Positions 14,591-21,966 of a DNA stretch of 34,299 bases are shown piece after piece. The stretch's first letter is position 1. Each line of letters begins with the position of its first letter. Source of the stretch: Caldifarciminota bacterium SM23_42 (GTDB taxonomy: Bacteria > Hydrothermota > Tepidihabitantia > SM23-42); NCBI GenBank assembly GCA_001303785.1, contig LJUJ01000020.1, positions 1-34,299 of the forward strand, in the 5' to 3' direction. The notes below the pieces were generated by a model. That model saw nothing but the letters and a program-made list of their open reading frames with translations, was not told where the DNA came from and did not search any database. The position numbers and the translations under genes were made by a program.

Positions 14591-15388
14591 TTAGGAAAGG
14601 GAAATTATTCCCGGTAGTATCGTGGTATCTTCCTTAAGGAGGATACCACGTTTTGATTTTTTCAAGAAATGCAGAAACTCATTTGCGTAACATGAGTGTC
14701 TTTTCTCCAACCGCTGCGTGCATTCGGTCAGATTGTAGTTGGATCGATAGAGCAACCTCACAGTATCCTTAATCTCTTCGATCTCGTCCCATGAAAAAAG
14801 GTTGCGCACTAGGCCGGTGGTGTTGAGACCACATACTCTTGCTTTGTTCCCGCTCGCGAGCAGATACGGCGGCAGGTCTTTATTCAAATAGGACTTTGCA
14901 CCGAGCATGGCATACTTGCCCACACGGCAGAATTGATGTATACCTGCGTGCCCACCTATACTTGCATAATCATCAATCTCAACGTGGCCGCCTAGCTGTG
15001 CGATACTCGAAATCACTATGTTATTGCCAATTCTTATATTGTGTGCGACATGAACATAGGTCATAATAAAATTGCTATTCCCCACGACGGTCTCATTACC
15101 CTCACCAGTGGCTCGTGAGATCGTTGCATATTCTCTTATGATGTTATTATCACCAATAACACAACGCGACCGTTCGCCCTTGAAATGATAGTCTTGTGGT
15201 TCAACGCCGATCTGTGCGCCTGAGCATATGACATTGCCTTTGCCGATCACTGTCCCGTTTCGGATTATCACGTGACTATCGATCTTTGTGTGTGCGCCAA
15301 TCACGACATCATCCTCGATCACGGAAAAGGGTCCGATGGTCACCGACCCGTCAATACGCGCCTTCTTACTTACAAAACAGGATGACAT
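14591..15388 (-). CDS. lpxA: UDP-N-acetylglucosamine acyltransferase
   Basis: Catalyses the first step of lipid A synthesis, transferring a 3-hydroxyacyl chain from acyl carrier protein to UDP-GlcNAc. The start at 15388 gives 265 residues (E. coli has 262), and a longer frame would overlap fabZ. Residues 8-185 are hexapeptide repeats of a left-handed beta helix (IDGSVTIGPFSVIEDDVVIG, INSNFIM, IRIGNNIVISS). The probable catalytic histidine lies in YVHVAHNIRIG, and GGHAGIHQFCRVG is typical of the family. A helical C-terminal domain follows. The start is directly after the fabZ stop (TGATATG), the classic fabZ-lpxA pairing. Its final codons contain a terminator for the opposite gene. It implies a lipid A outer membrane. 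Confidence 0.94.
   Translation of the reverse strand: MSSCFVSKKARIDGSVTIGPFSVIEDDVVIGAHTKIDSHVIIRNGTVIGKGNVICSGAQIGVEPQDYHFKGERSRCVIGDNNIIREYATISRATGEGNETVVGNSNFIMTYVHVAHNIRIGNNIVISSIAQLGGHVEIDDYASIGGHAGIHQFCRVGKYAMLGAKSYLNKDLPPYLLASGNKARVCGLNTTGLVRNLFSWDEIEEIKDTVRLLYRSNYNLTECTQRLEKRHSCYANEFLHFLKKSKRGILLKEDTTILPGIISLS
14621..14662 (+). terminator. Strong intrinsic terminator of the bS22-like gene, inside the lpxA 3' end
   Basis: CGTGGTATC (14621-14629) pairs perfectly with GATACCACG (14642-14650). The inner bases extend the stem to about 13 bp around a TTAA loop, and TTTTGATTTTTT follows directly. The T-run is only on the plus-strand side, so it terminates the small gene. It lies within the last 24 codons of the convergent lpxA coding sequence. 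Confidence 0.9.
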
Positions 15389-15389
15389 A

Positions 15390-15803
15390 TCACTCTCTGA
15401 TGCCCGCGAGAATTGTCGCCTCACAAGCAATCTCACCGCCCACTTTTGCCGTACCCGCAATCTTCACAATCCTACCGCGGTCCTGGAGCAGCTCAACTTC
15501 AAGGATGAGCTCATCCCCGGGTTTCACAATCTTCCGAAACCTTGCCTTGTCTATCGCCATGAACAATGGAATCGCATCCTTACGGTTACGCAGAAGCAGC
15601 ACTCCGCCTGCCTGAGCAATGGCTTCCACCATCAACACACCAGGCATTATCGGTTCGCCAGGAAAATGGCCGGCAAAGAAATACTCGTCTGACCGAACAT
15701 TCTTTTTTGCTACAATTCTCTTCTCACTGACTTCCAGGACCTCATCGACAAACAAAAACGGTGAACGATGAGGCAATATCTTCTTTATCTCATCAATATC
15801 CAT
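15390..15803 (-). CDS. fabZ: 3-hydroxyacyl-[acyl-carrier-protein] dehydratase
   Basis: Dehydrates beta-hydroxyacyl-ACP in fatty acid elongation, drawing on the same hydroxyacyl pool as LpxA. I start at the ATG at 15803, which has GAGG 6 bases upstream (137 residues, normal for the family); an ATG at 15806 and a GTG at 15815 are also possible. The hot-dog fold signatures are clear: [17 protein letters not shown] at the start, then the catalytic histidine in [24 protein letters not shown] with the catalytic glutamate in MVEA. It lies between the PHP gene (40 bp upstream) and lpxA (stop and start nearly touching). Confidence 0.94.
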   Translation of the reverse strand: MDIDEIKKILPHRSPFLFVDEVLEVSEKRIVAKKNVRSDEYFFAGHFPGEPIMPGVLMVEAIAQAGGVLLLRNRKDAIPLFMAIDKARFRKIVKPGDELILEVELLQDRGRIVKIAGTAKVGGEIACEATILAGIRE

Positions 15804-15842
15804 CATACACCTCACTCACACTTGACTGTCGATATTCTGACT

Positions 15843-16694
15843 CTATTCGTACCGGAAGTTGTGCTTGTAGTTTTTGAGCATCTGCACCTCTTTCTGGCTG
15901 CACCCGCATTTACCAATCTGTAGACTAGAACGTCGGTGACCGTGACAGTCCGAGCCTCCGGTCATCAACAATCGTCTCTGCAAAGCCATTTCGTGCAGTC
16001 TCTGTTGACACGTTAGGGAGTGATCCGGATGCCATACCTCAATGCCAACCGCACCTTCATCGATCAGGCGTTCTATCAGGGTATCATCGTCAAATATCCC
16101 CGGATGAGCGACGACCGGTATGCCCTGCCATTGCTTAATTCTACCTATCAACCGCTTTGGCTCGACACTCAATTTAGGTTCGTAGTAGGGCGAATGGTAA
16201 CTCAGAAACCGCACGAAGGCCTCTCTAATGGATTGCACGTAGCCCTGCTCCCGTAAAGCTTCGGCAATATGTGGGCGTCCCAGAGTGCTATTCTTGGCTA
16301 GCTCCCTCATGCGTTCGAAATCGACCTTGATGCCATCATGAGAGAGATTCTCGACAATCTTTTTCGCCCGTTTTATACGGTGATCGCGTAGTTCCGACAG
16401 ACAAGAAAGGAAATCAGCATCATCACCATCAACATAATACGCGAGTATATGTATATCAAGATGGCCAAGATTTGAACTCATCTCGACGGCAGGTATTATA
16501 TCAATATCCTCATGTTCTATATTCCTCAATTCTTCAGCGGCTAGAATCGAATCATGGTCGGTGATCGCGATGGTCTTGAGGGCAATATCCCTACAATAAT
16601 GAACTATTTCTGATGGTGAAAGCAATCCGTCCGAACAATTTGAATGTATGTGAAGGTCGGCGTAATGCTGATTTTGCGGGATCGCTGAGATCAA
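15843..16694 (-). CDS. PHP domain phosphoesterase (TrpH/RNase AM-like)
   Basis: A 283-residue polymerase-and-histidinol-phosphatase-type metal-dependent phosphoesterase. Motif I is YADLHIHSNCSDG (H15, H17), motif II is AITDHDS, motif III is VVAHPG and motif IV is GGSDCHG, so the trinuclear metal site appears intact. It resembles the TrpH/YciV group, for which 3',5'-nucleoside bisphosphate phosphatase and 5'-3' exoribonuclease activities are described, but the substrate here is not certain. The start is a TTG at 16694 that overlaps the stop of the upstream ATPase (TTGA), so translation is probably coupled. There is no in-frame ATG before motif I. Confidence 0.88.
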   Translation of the reverse strand: MISAIPQNQHYADLHIHSNCSDGLLSPSEIVHYCRDIALKTIAITDHDSILAAEELRNIEHEDIDIIPAVEMSSNLGHLDIHILAYYVDGDDADFLSCLSELRDHRIKRAKKIVENLSHDGIKVDFERMRELAKNSTLGRPHIAEALREQGYVQSIREAFVRFLSYHSPYYEPKLSVEPKRLIGRIKQWQGIPVVAHPGIFDDDTLIERLIDEGAVGIEVWHPDHSLTCQQRLHEMALQRRLLMTGGSDCHGHRRSSLQIGKCGCSQKEVQMLKNYKHNFRYE

Positions 16695-17515
16695 GTTTCT
16701 TTCGTAAGGAGGCCAAGGTCTTGTACTACATCGTCAATGATCTTCACACTAATCGCTTCTCGTTTTAGTAAGTAACCCTCAAGCAATGCATTGTCACAGA
16801 TCGCATTGATAGTCCTTGGATTTCCCTTTGAATAGAGAAAGATAGCCTTCATCGCCTCACGGTAAAAGAGACTTCTCACGCAGCCAGCAACACGAAGACG
16901 GTGCAATATGTAATTGTAGGTCGCCTGCTCATCGAGTGTCTCCAACACACAACGGATAGCGATGCGCTGATATAGCGGTGGATCTAGCTTCAAGTAGTCT
17001 TCAGTTTCAGGTAGACCAAAAAGGAGGAAATTCAGCAGCTTGCCATGTTCTGATTCGAGATTCAACAATCCCCGTATCTCCTCCATTATCTCCTTGCTGC
17101 GCAGCATATTGGCTTCATCGATCAGAATCACGACCTTCTTATTCTTCTTGGCAAACTCAAGGAGACGATGATACACAGCGGTAATGATTTCAATCTTGTT
17201 TTCCGAGCCATTACCGGCTTCTAACATCAGGGCGATCTTTTTCAAGAACCACAAGGATGTTATCTCTGAGTGTATGATTACCAAGAGTGTTGCCTCTACT
17301 TCTTGGTCAATCAACTGATCCAGCAGACGCCGGGACAATGTGGTTTTGCCCGTACCAATGGCTCCCACCAATAGAGCAAGACCCTTTTCCGTTTCCACTG
17401 CATGTGATAACTTTAGCAAAGCTTTTGAGTGCTGCGGCGAACTATAGTAGAATTTCTCATCTGCCGCGAAACTGAAGGGATGTTCCTTCAATTTATAAAA
17501 TGATTCGTAACCCAT
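16691..17515 (-). CDS. ExeA/MshM-type AAA ATPase, copy 2
   Basis: A 274-residue AAA ATPase. Residues 1-32 show the family's N-terminal signature (YESFYKLKEHPFSFAADEKFYYSSPQH). Walker A is GAIGTGKTT (51-59) and Walker B ends in ILIDEAN (D133, E134). Further blocks are EEIRGLLNLE, PLYQRIAIR and CDNALLEGYL. Family members include ExeA, which helps assemble type II secretion pores, and MshM of the MSHA pilus. Unlike ExeA it has no membrane segment or peptidoglycan-binding domain, so it is cytoplasmic. It follows the second TPR gene by 7 bp and is closely similar in layout to the ATPase at 19319-20140. The role is inferred: energy for assembly or handling of an envelope machine. Confidence 0.85.
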   Translation of the reverse strand: MGYESFYKLKEHPFSFAADEKFYYSSPQHSKALLKLSHAVETEKGLALLVGAIGTGKTTLSRRLLDQLIDQEVEATLLVIIHSEITSLWFLKKIALMLEAGNGSENKIEIITAVYHRLLEFAKKNKKVVILIDEANMLRSKEIMEEIRGLLNLESEHGKLLNFLLFGLPETEDYLKLDPPLYQRIAIRCVLETLDEQATYNYILHRLRVAGCVRSLFYREAMKAIFLYSKGNPRTINAICDNALLEGYLLKREAISVKIIDDVVQDLGLLTKET

Positions 17516-17522
17516 GCGGATT

Positions 17523-19319
17523 CTATAGGTAGGTGATCTTTGACTTTTTGTCCGCTTTGCTTGAGTCTGAAGAACTTTTATCTTCCAATTTATCTCCCGA
17601 CGCGCTCTTGCGTCTTTTTTTCAATGCATCAGTGACTTTCTGTTTTAGCTGCAATATCTTCTGATTCAAAGCAGGAACTTTCTTGTCTATATTGTAGGCA
17701 TCAACATAGGCCTTCAGAGCGTTCTTGAGGTCAGCCTTCTTCTCGTGGCAATTGCCTAAAAGGAAATAGATACCGAAATATTCCTGATCATCGTGTCCCT
17801 CTGCTGTCAGGCCTTCGTTCAACACGCGGATCGCATCATCGATTTTGTCATATTCTAGATAACAAGATCCAGTCATCTCTAAGGCTTTAAGTCGAAGCCC
17901 TTCGTCTTTTGCCGCAATTTCAAACTCCTCGATCGCTTCTTGATAAAGGCCCATACCTTTATAAGCGACACCGAGGTCATAGTGGGAACGAAAGTCTCCC
18001 TCACCAATTGATTCAAAAACCTCGCGCCGAAATTCCGAGACCAGCTCTTCAATGCTTTGAATCGTCTCGGCCCGCGCTTCACTCTGTTCAATCCTGAGCA
18101 CCTCACCGAGGTCGACCGTGGCGGCGGTCTTTTCCGGAGGCACATACCGCTCTTTTGCCACCGCGTTGTCCGGATCGATCTTCAAAACATCCCGGTACAC
18201 CTTTTGGGCCTCGCTCTTGGCCTCCCGCCTACTCAACGCTTCGGCCAGCTCCAGCATGTAGGCGACTTTCAACTCATCATCATCTCTCGTGCGCGCTATT
18301 TCAACAAGATGCTGTCGGGATTTAAGATCAAACGGTCTCAACTCGGCAATCCTCTTATTCAGATCCATCGCTTTATCGTAGTCCTTTTTCTGCCAGGCAT
18401 CCTGTTCAGCGTCGCGGAAACAGTCAATTGCCTCCTCAGTGGAATCCAGTTTCAAATACAGTTCCCCCAGTTCAATCGTTTTGTCGATCTCCGAGAGACT
18501 TGCGGCAACATCGAGTCCTGCTGAAGGGCGCTCTTCGTCTTTCAGTAATTCTGCCACTTCTGGAGAAACAATATCTTCGATCGAGATCTTCTCTTTCTCA
18601 GCGCTTTCATCGACCCTCTCCTGCACCTCTTCGGTTACCACCGGCTCTTCGACTTCTGCTACCTCTTCCTTTACTGCCTCTTCTTCTTTTGCTCGTACCT
18701 CCCCTTGCTCCGTTGGAGAAGTTTTCTGCGCCTCGCGTTCAATCTTTTCCTTTTCCTCTAAAATCGTTTCCTTGAACTTTTCATGCTTTGTTTCGATCTC
18801 CTTTGCCTCTTCCAACAACTCCGAACCGCGATCCTTCTGTCCAACCTGTTCGTATATTGCTGAAATGGTCTTGAGGATTCTCGGATTATTGGGCACCAAT
18901 TCCTTTATCGTGTCATACGTTTTCAGTGCCGTATCCAGATCGTCTGCTTTTCGCTTACGGTCGGCATATTCAAGGAGATAATTTGCCGCCTCCCCTCGCT
19001 GATCGAGTTCCTTATGCAATTCACCCAGTAGACCGTAGATCTCGGTACGATTCTTATCGAAACGAAGAATCTTCTTGCACAATGCAATCGCATTTGGATA
19101 GTATGTTTCGTCCTTGAATACCCTTGCGCCCTTCTCGTAGGTCTTAAGAGCATTTTTCTGGCGATTCGCCTTCACATACAAATCACCCAGTTTATTGTAC
19201 AATGAACCCTCTTTGGGGAATTCATTAATCGCGGTTTCCAACTCCGCTATCGCATCTTCGATCGCGCCCTTAGCCTCTAACTCGGCAATCTTTCTTTTTA
19301 CGTCAACTAGATCAGCCAT
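17523..19319 (-). CDS. Large TPR-repeat protein, copy 2, partner of ExeA-type ATPase
   Basis: A cytoplasmic 598-residue protein built of tetratricopeptide repeats. Repeats are evident at about 14-170 (GSLYNKLGDLYVKANRQKNALKTYEKG and the following ones), 275-395 (ELYLKLDSTEEAIDCFRDAE) and 450-560 (YDLGVAYKGMGLYQEAIEEFEIA). A strongly acidic, Glu/Val-rich linker at about 190-260 separates the first two blocks, and the C-terminus is Lys/Ser-rich. There is no signal peptide or membrane segment. Its ATG overlaps the stop of the preceding ATPase gene by one base (TAATG), so the genes are coupled. TPR proteins act as scaffolds; in the MSHA pilus locus a TPR protein (MshN) is next to the ATPase MshM, which is the nearest analogy I know. 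Confidence 0.85.
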   Translation of the reverse strand: MADLVDVKRKIAELEAKGAIEDAIAELETAINEFPKEGSLYNKLGDLYVKANRQKNALKTYEKGARVFKDETYYPNAIALCKKILRFDKNRTEIYGLLGELHKELDQRGEAANYLLEYADRKRKADDLDTALKTYDTIKELVPNNPRILKTISAIYEQVGQKDRGSELLEEAKEIETKHEKFKETILEEKEKIEREAQKTSPTEQGEVRAKEEEAVKEEVAEVEEPVVTEEVQERVDESAEKEKISIEDIVSPEVAELLKDEERPSAGLDVAASLSEIDKTIELGELYLKLDSTEEAIDCFRDAEQDAWQKKDYDKAMDLNKRIAELRPFDLKSRQHLVEIARTRDDDELKVAYMLELAEALSRREAKSEAQKVYRDVLKIDPDNAVAKERYVPPEKTAATVDLGEVLRIEQSEARAETIQSIEELVSEFRREVFESIGEGDFRSHYDLGVAYKGMGLYQEAIEEFEIAAKDEGLRLKALEMTGSCYLEYDKIDDAIRVLNEGLTAEGHDDQEYFGIYFLLGNCHEKKADLKNALKAYVDAYNIDKKVPALNQKILQLKQKVTDALKKRRKSASGDKLEDKSSSDSSKADKKSKITYL

Positions 19320-20140
19320 TACTCAAACTTCAAACCTAGGTTACTGACTACTCTCTCGATCAGAAATTCATCGATTTCCTGTTTGCGCTGTAGATACCCT
19401 TCCAACAATGCGTTATCACAGATGATATTCACGAGCCGCGGTCTACCTTCAGAATACCGACAGATCAGATCCAATGCCCGCGGACTAAAGATCTCGCGCT
19501 CACTGCCGGCAACATTCAACCGGTGACTGATGTAGGATCGCACAGTATCACTGCCCATTGATTTTAGCCTGATCTTGACGGCGATACGCTGATACAGCGC
19601 ACGATTCGAGGCAAGGAAACTCTCGAGGTCGGGCAGACCACTGAGAATGAACGACAGAAGCCTTGTATCCCCGATCTCCAGATTCAACAATCCTCTGATT
19701 TCTTCCAAAACATTAGGGTTGTCTATTTTGTTTGCCTCGTCAATGATTATTACCGCTTTCTCATTGCGATGATATATTTCACTCAGCCGCTGCGAGATGC
19801 GCGATATGATCTCGGTGGTCGAATCAGTGAGGTCTCTCAAACCAATGAGATTTGCAATCCTCGTATAGAGCCATGCCGGAGAGAATTCTGAATGAGTTAA
19901 CACAATAAGCCCGATCTGAAACTTCCCCAGCGCGTACAGCTCACTCAGAATCTTGCGTGACAGTGTCGTCTTCCCCGTTCCGATATCTCCGAGCAGCACA
20001 GCCAATCCCCGCGCCCCGCGTGCGGCATGCAGCAAATACTCCCTCGCCAACGCATGCTGAGGTGAATTGAAGTAGAATTTCGGATCCGGGTGGTTAGCAA
20101 ATGGCTCTAATCCAAATGCGTAATACTCTTGATATCCCAA
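19319..20140 (-). CDS. ExeA/MshM-type AAA ATPase, copy 1
   Basis: A 273-residue protein with the same plan as the ATPase at 16691-17515. It has the N-terminal signature YQEYYAFGLEPFANHPDPKFYFNSPQH, Walker A GDIGTGKTT (51-59) and Walker B IIIDEAN (D134, E135). It shares the blocks EEIRGLLNLE, ALYQRIAVK and CDNALLEGYL. The matching Walker A coordinates and shared blocks point to an old gene duplication. The start is a TTG at 20140 with GGAGG 4 bases upstream, 13 bp after the stop of the first TPR gene. No membrane anchor is present. The function is inferred as a cytoplasmic motor or switch for an envelope assembly that works with the adjacent TPR scaffolds. Confidence 0.85.
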   Translation of the reverse strand: MGYQEYYAFGLEPFANHPDPKFYFNSPQHALAREYLLHAARGARGLAVLLGDIGTGKTTLSRKILSELYALGKFQIGLIVLTHSEFSPAWLYTRIANLIGLRDLTDSTTEIISRISQRLSEIYHRNEKAVIIIDEANKIDNPNVLEEIRGLLNLEIGDTRLLSFILSGLPDLESFLASNRALYQRIAVKIRLKSMGSDTVRSYISHRLNVAGSEREIFSPRALDLICRYSEGRPRLVNIICDNALLEGYLQRKQEIDEFLIERVVSNLGLKFE

Positions 20141-20153
20141 TCAGCCTCCCGTG

Positions 20154-21920
20154 TCAGAGAAAAGAAATATTCTCGCCCTCGTCCTCGGGCATTTTCTCTG
20201 GTTCCTTTTCCTCAGTTGGTTCCTGAGCAGGTTCTTCAGACCGCGGTTCCATTTTTTGTTCCTCAGTTGGCTCATACGGTTCGACGATTTCAATCTTCTC
20301 AGCAGCCCGCTCACTCGGAATTGTTTGCATTTCTTCCGGGACTCGCTCGGGCGTTGGAGTAACAGTCTTGCCCCCCAACAATTCATACATCTCCCTGACA
20401 TCTCGATAGTCGGGATTAGTCGACATTATGTGTTCGATTTCCCTAAGGGCGTTTTCGAAATCGCCGAGCCCCTCGTAAGCCGAAGCGAGAAGGTAGCGCA
20501 GTTCGACTTTCTCGGCCTGCGGAATATCCTCGAGAAGAATTGCCGGACCCACTGTCTTTATCGCATCACTGTACTTACCCAACTTTATCAATGATGCCCC
20601 GGCTATTTCAAGTGACAAAGGCCATGTGTTCTTGTTGATTTTCAGCTCGCGAGCATGGGTGAGGGCTGTTTCATACAACTCGGCATCATATGCCATGCGC
20701 GCCAGCTCTAATCTTTTGTTGATATTTTCCTCTTCCCAAACGATATTGCCCCGGAATTCATCAAACTCAGTCGCAAATTCAAAACTCGGGGCAGGCGGAG
20801 TTTCCATTTCTTTCAAGAGAAATTCAATGTCGGCGATCTGTCCTTCAAGGGTCTGAGGTTCTTCGGTTTCGGTAACCGGAGTTTCTGCTTCCGCTTTGCC
20901 TTGAGCACTGTCAACGTAGGTTTCCACTTCGCGAATGAGATCATCGAATATGTCGGTCCCAACTTCAGCCGTTTCAGACACCTGCTCAGCAGGTTCCGCG
21001 GCCTCAGCACCAACTACCTCACTAGGTGCCTCGACCGGTGTTTCTGCTGTTGTCATCTCTTCGGTCTTCTCGGTTGCCTCTACAGTCTCCTTTTCTTCAG
21101 TAGCAGCGGGGACCGCTCCGCCCTGGAGTTCTTGTAACTTGCTTTGGACAACCTCGTTAGCCGGATCTATTTCCACGATTCGGTTCAGAACGTTAATCGC
21201 TTCGCCAACATCACCCTGCTCAATTAAATCACTTACTGCCTTGTTGAATTCAACAACTGCCTCATCCCTGGATCCAATCTCGTAGAGTAGATTACCAAGC
21301 TCGATGCGGCTCTTCGGGTCAAGTTCCTCCTCCCCACCATCGGTTTGAGGAAGCAACTTGCTGATTTCGTCGAGTATCGCCTGCTCATTCTGCTCGGCAG
21401 CCACTTTCTTCAGACGCTTCAGTTCTTCCTCGGCCTGTTCGGAACGATTCATCGATCTCAAAATACGGGCATAGGATAGCGCCAAACGCAGATTCAGAGG
21501 TTGTAATTCAACAATTTTACGCAGTCCGGTAAGGAATGTTGTCTCATCTTTATTTTCGATTGCCCACGCGCACAGTTCAATAATCTTCTGTACCCCTTGA
21601 TTAGGAAGACCATACTGCTTATAGAGATGTGCAAGATTCACAAATCTGTCGCTATTCGTGCTTTCGATTTTGGTGATCTTTTCGAGACAGATAATCGCCT
21701 GGAGCTGCCGATTGTTTCCTGTATAACGCTCAACAGCCTGCTCGTAATATCCCACTGCTTCCTCTTTTTTGCCCGTTTTTTGGGCAAGATCACCCGAAAG
21801 TTCCAGAGCCCTTGCCGAGTTTGGATTATCATGTAGAATGCGCCGGATGAGAACCTGTGCCTTCTCATACTGCCCTTCCTGCATGTAGCTCCTACTTTTC
21901 TCTAACACATCATATTCCAT
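20154..21920 (-). CDS. Large TPR-repeat protein, copy 1, partner of ExeA-type ATPase
   Basis: A cytoplasmic protein of 588 residues. The ATG at 21920 has AGG 6 bases upstream and is preferred to the TTG 3 bases earlier. TPR units are clear at about 10-130 (YMQEGQYEKAQVLIRRILHDNPNSARALELSGDLAQKTGKKEEAVGYYEQA), 200-265 (LGNLLYEIGSRDEAVVEFNKA) and 400-500 (LEIAGASLIKLGKYSDAIKTV). Two low-complexity Glu/Thr/Ala-rich segments lie at about 270-350 and at the C-terminus (545-588). It heads the five-gene run TPR, ATPase, TPR, ATPase, PHP and has its own promoter. It differs enough from the second TPR protein that only the architecture, not the alignment, is obviously shared. Confidence 0.85.
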   Translation of the reverse strand: MEYDVLEKSRSYMQEGQYEKAQVLIRRILHDNPNSARALELSGDLAQKTGKKEEAVGYYEQAVERYTGNNRQLQAIICLEKITKIESTNSDRFVNLAHLYKQYGLPNQGVQKIIELCAWAIENKDETTFLTGLRKIVELQPLNLRLALSYARILRSMNRSEQAEEELKRLKKVAAEQNEQAILDEISKLLPQTDGGEEELDPKSRIELGNLLYEIGSRDEAVVEFNKAVSDLIEQGDVGEAINVLNRIVEIDPANEVVQSKLQELQGGAVPAATEEKETVEATEKTEEMTTAETPVEAPSEVVGAEAAEPAEQVSETAEVGTDIFDDLIREVETYVDSAQGKAEAETPVTETEEPQTLEGQIADIEFLLKEMETPPAPSFEFATEFDEFRGNIVWEEENINKRLELARMAYDAELYETALTHARELKINKNTWPLSLEIAGASLIKLGKYSDAIKTVGPAILLEDIPQAEKVELRYLLASAYEGLGDFENALREIEHIMSTNPDYRDVREMYELLGGKTVTPTPERVPEEMQTIPSERAAEKIEIVEPYEPTEEQKMEPRSEEPAQEPTEEKEPEKMPEDEGENISFL

Positions 21921-21938
21921 CAATAGCCTTCCGCAAAA

Positions 21939-21966
21939 ATTATAGTTGTTTTCAAAATGTTGTCAA
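21939..21966 (-). promoter_or_regulatory. Promoter of the TPR/ATPase operon, inside the ftcD 3' end
   Basis: On the minus strand a perfect TTGACA (21966-21961) and a perfect TATAAT (21944-21939) are 16 bp apart. The -35 box lies within the last codons of ftcD. The predicted start near 21932 leaves a leader of about 12 bases before the ATG at 21920. It separates control of the TPR/ATPase genes from the histidine-degradation pair. Confidence 0.85.

Noticed and set aside
15820-15850. TTGACT with a downstream TATTCG on the plus strand as a promoter
   Set aside because: The -10 box is poor and it would point antisense into the PHP gene; it is probably chance.
18439-18981. Open frame rich in Ser/Thr on the plus strand
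   Set aside because: It is the antisense shadow of the Glu-rich linker of the TPR protein, without ribosome binding site or promoter. The same applies to 20935-21285 and 4082-4501.
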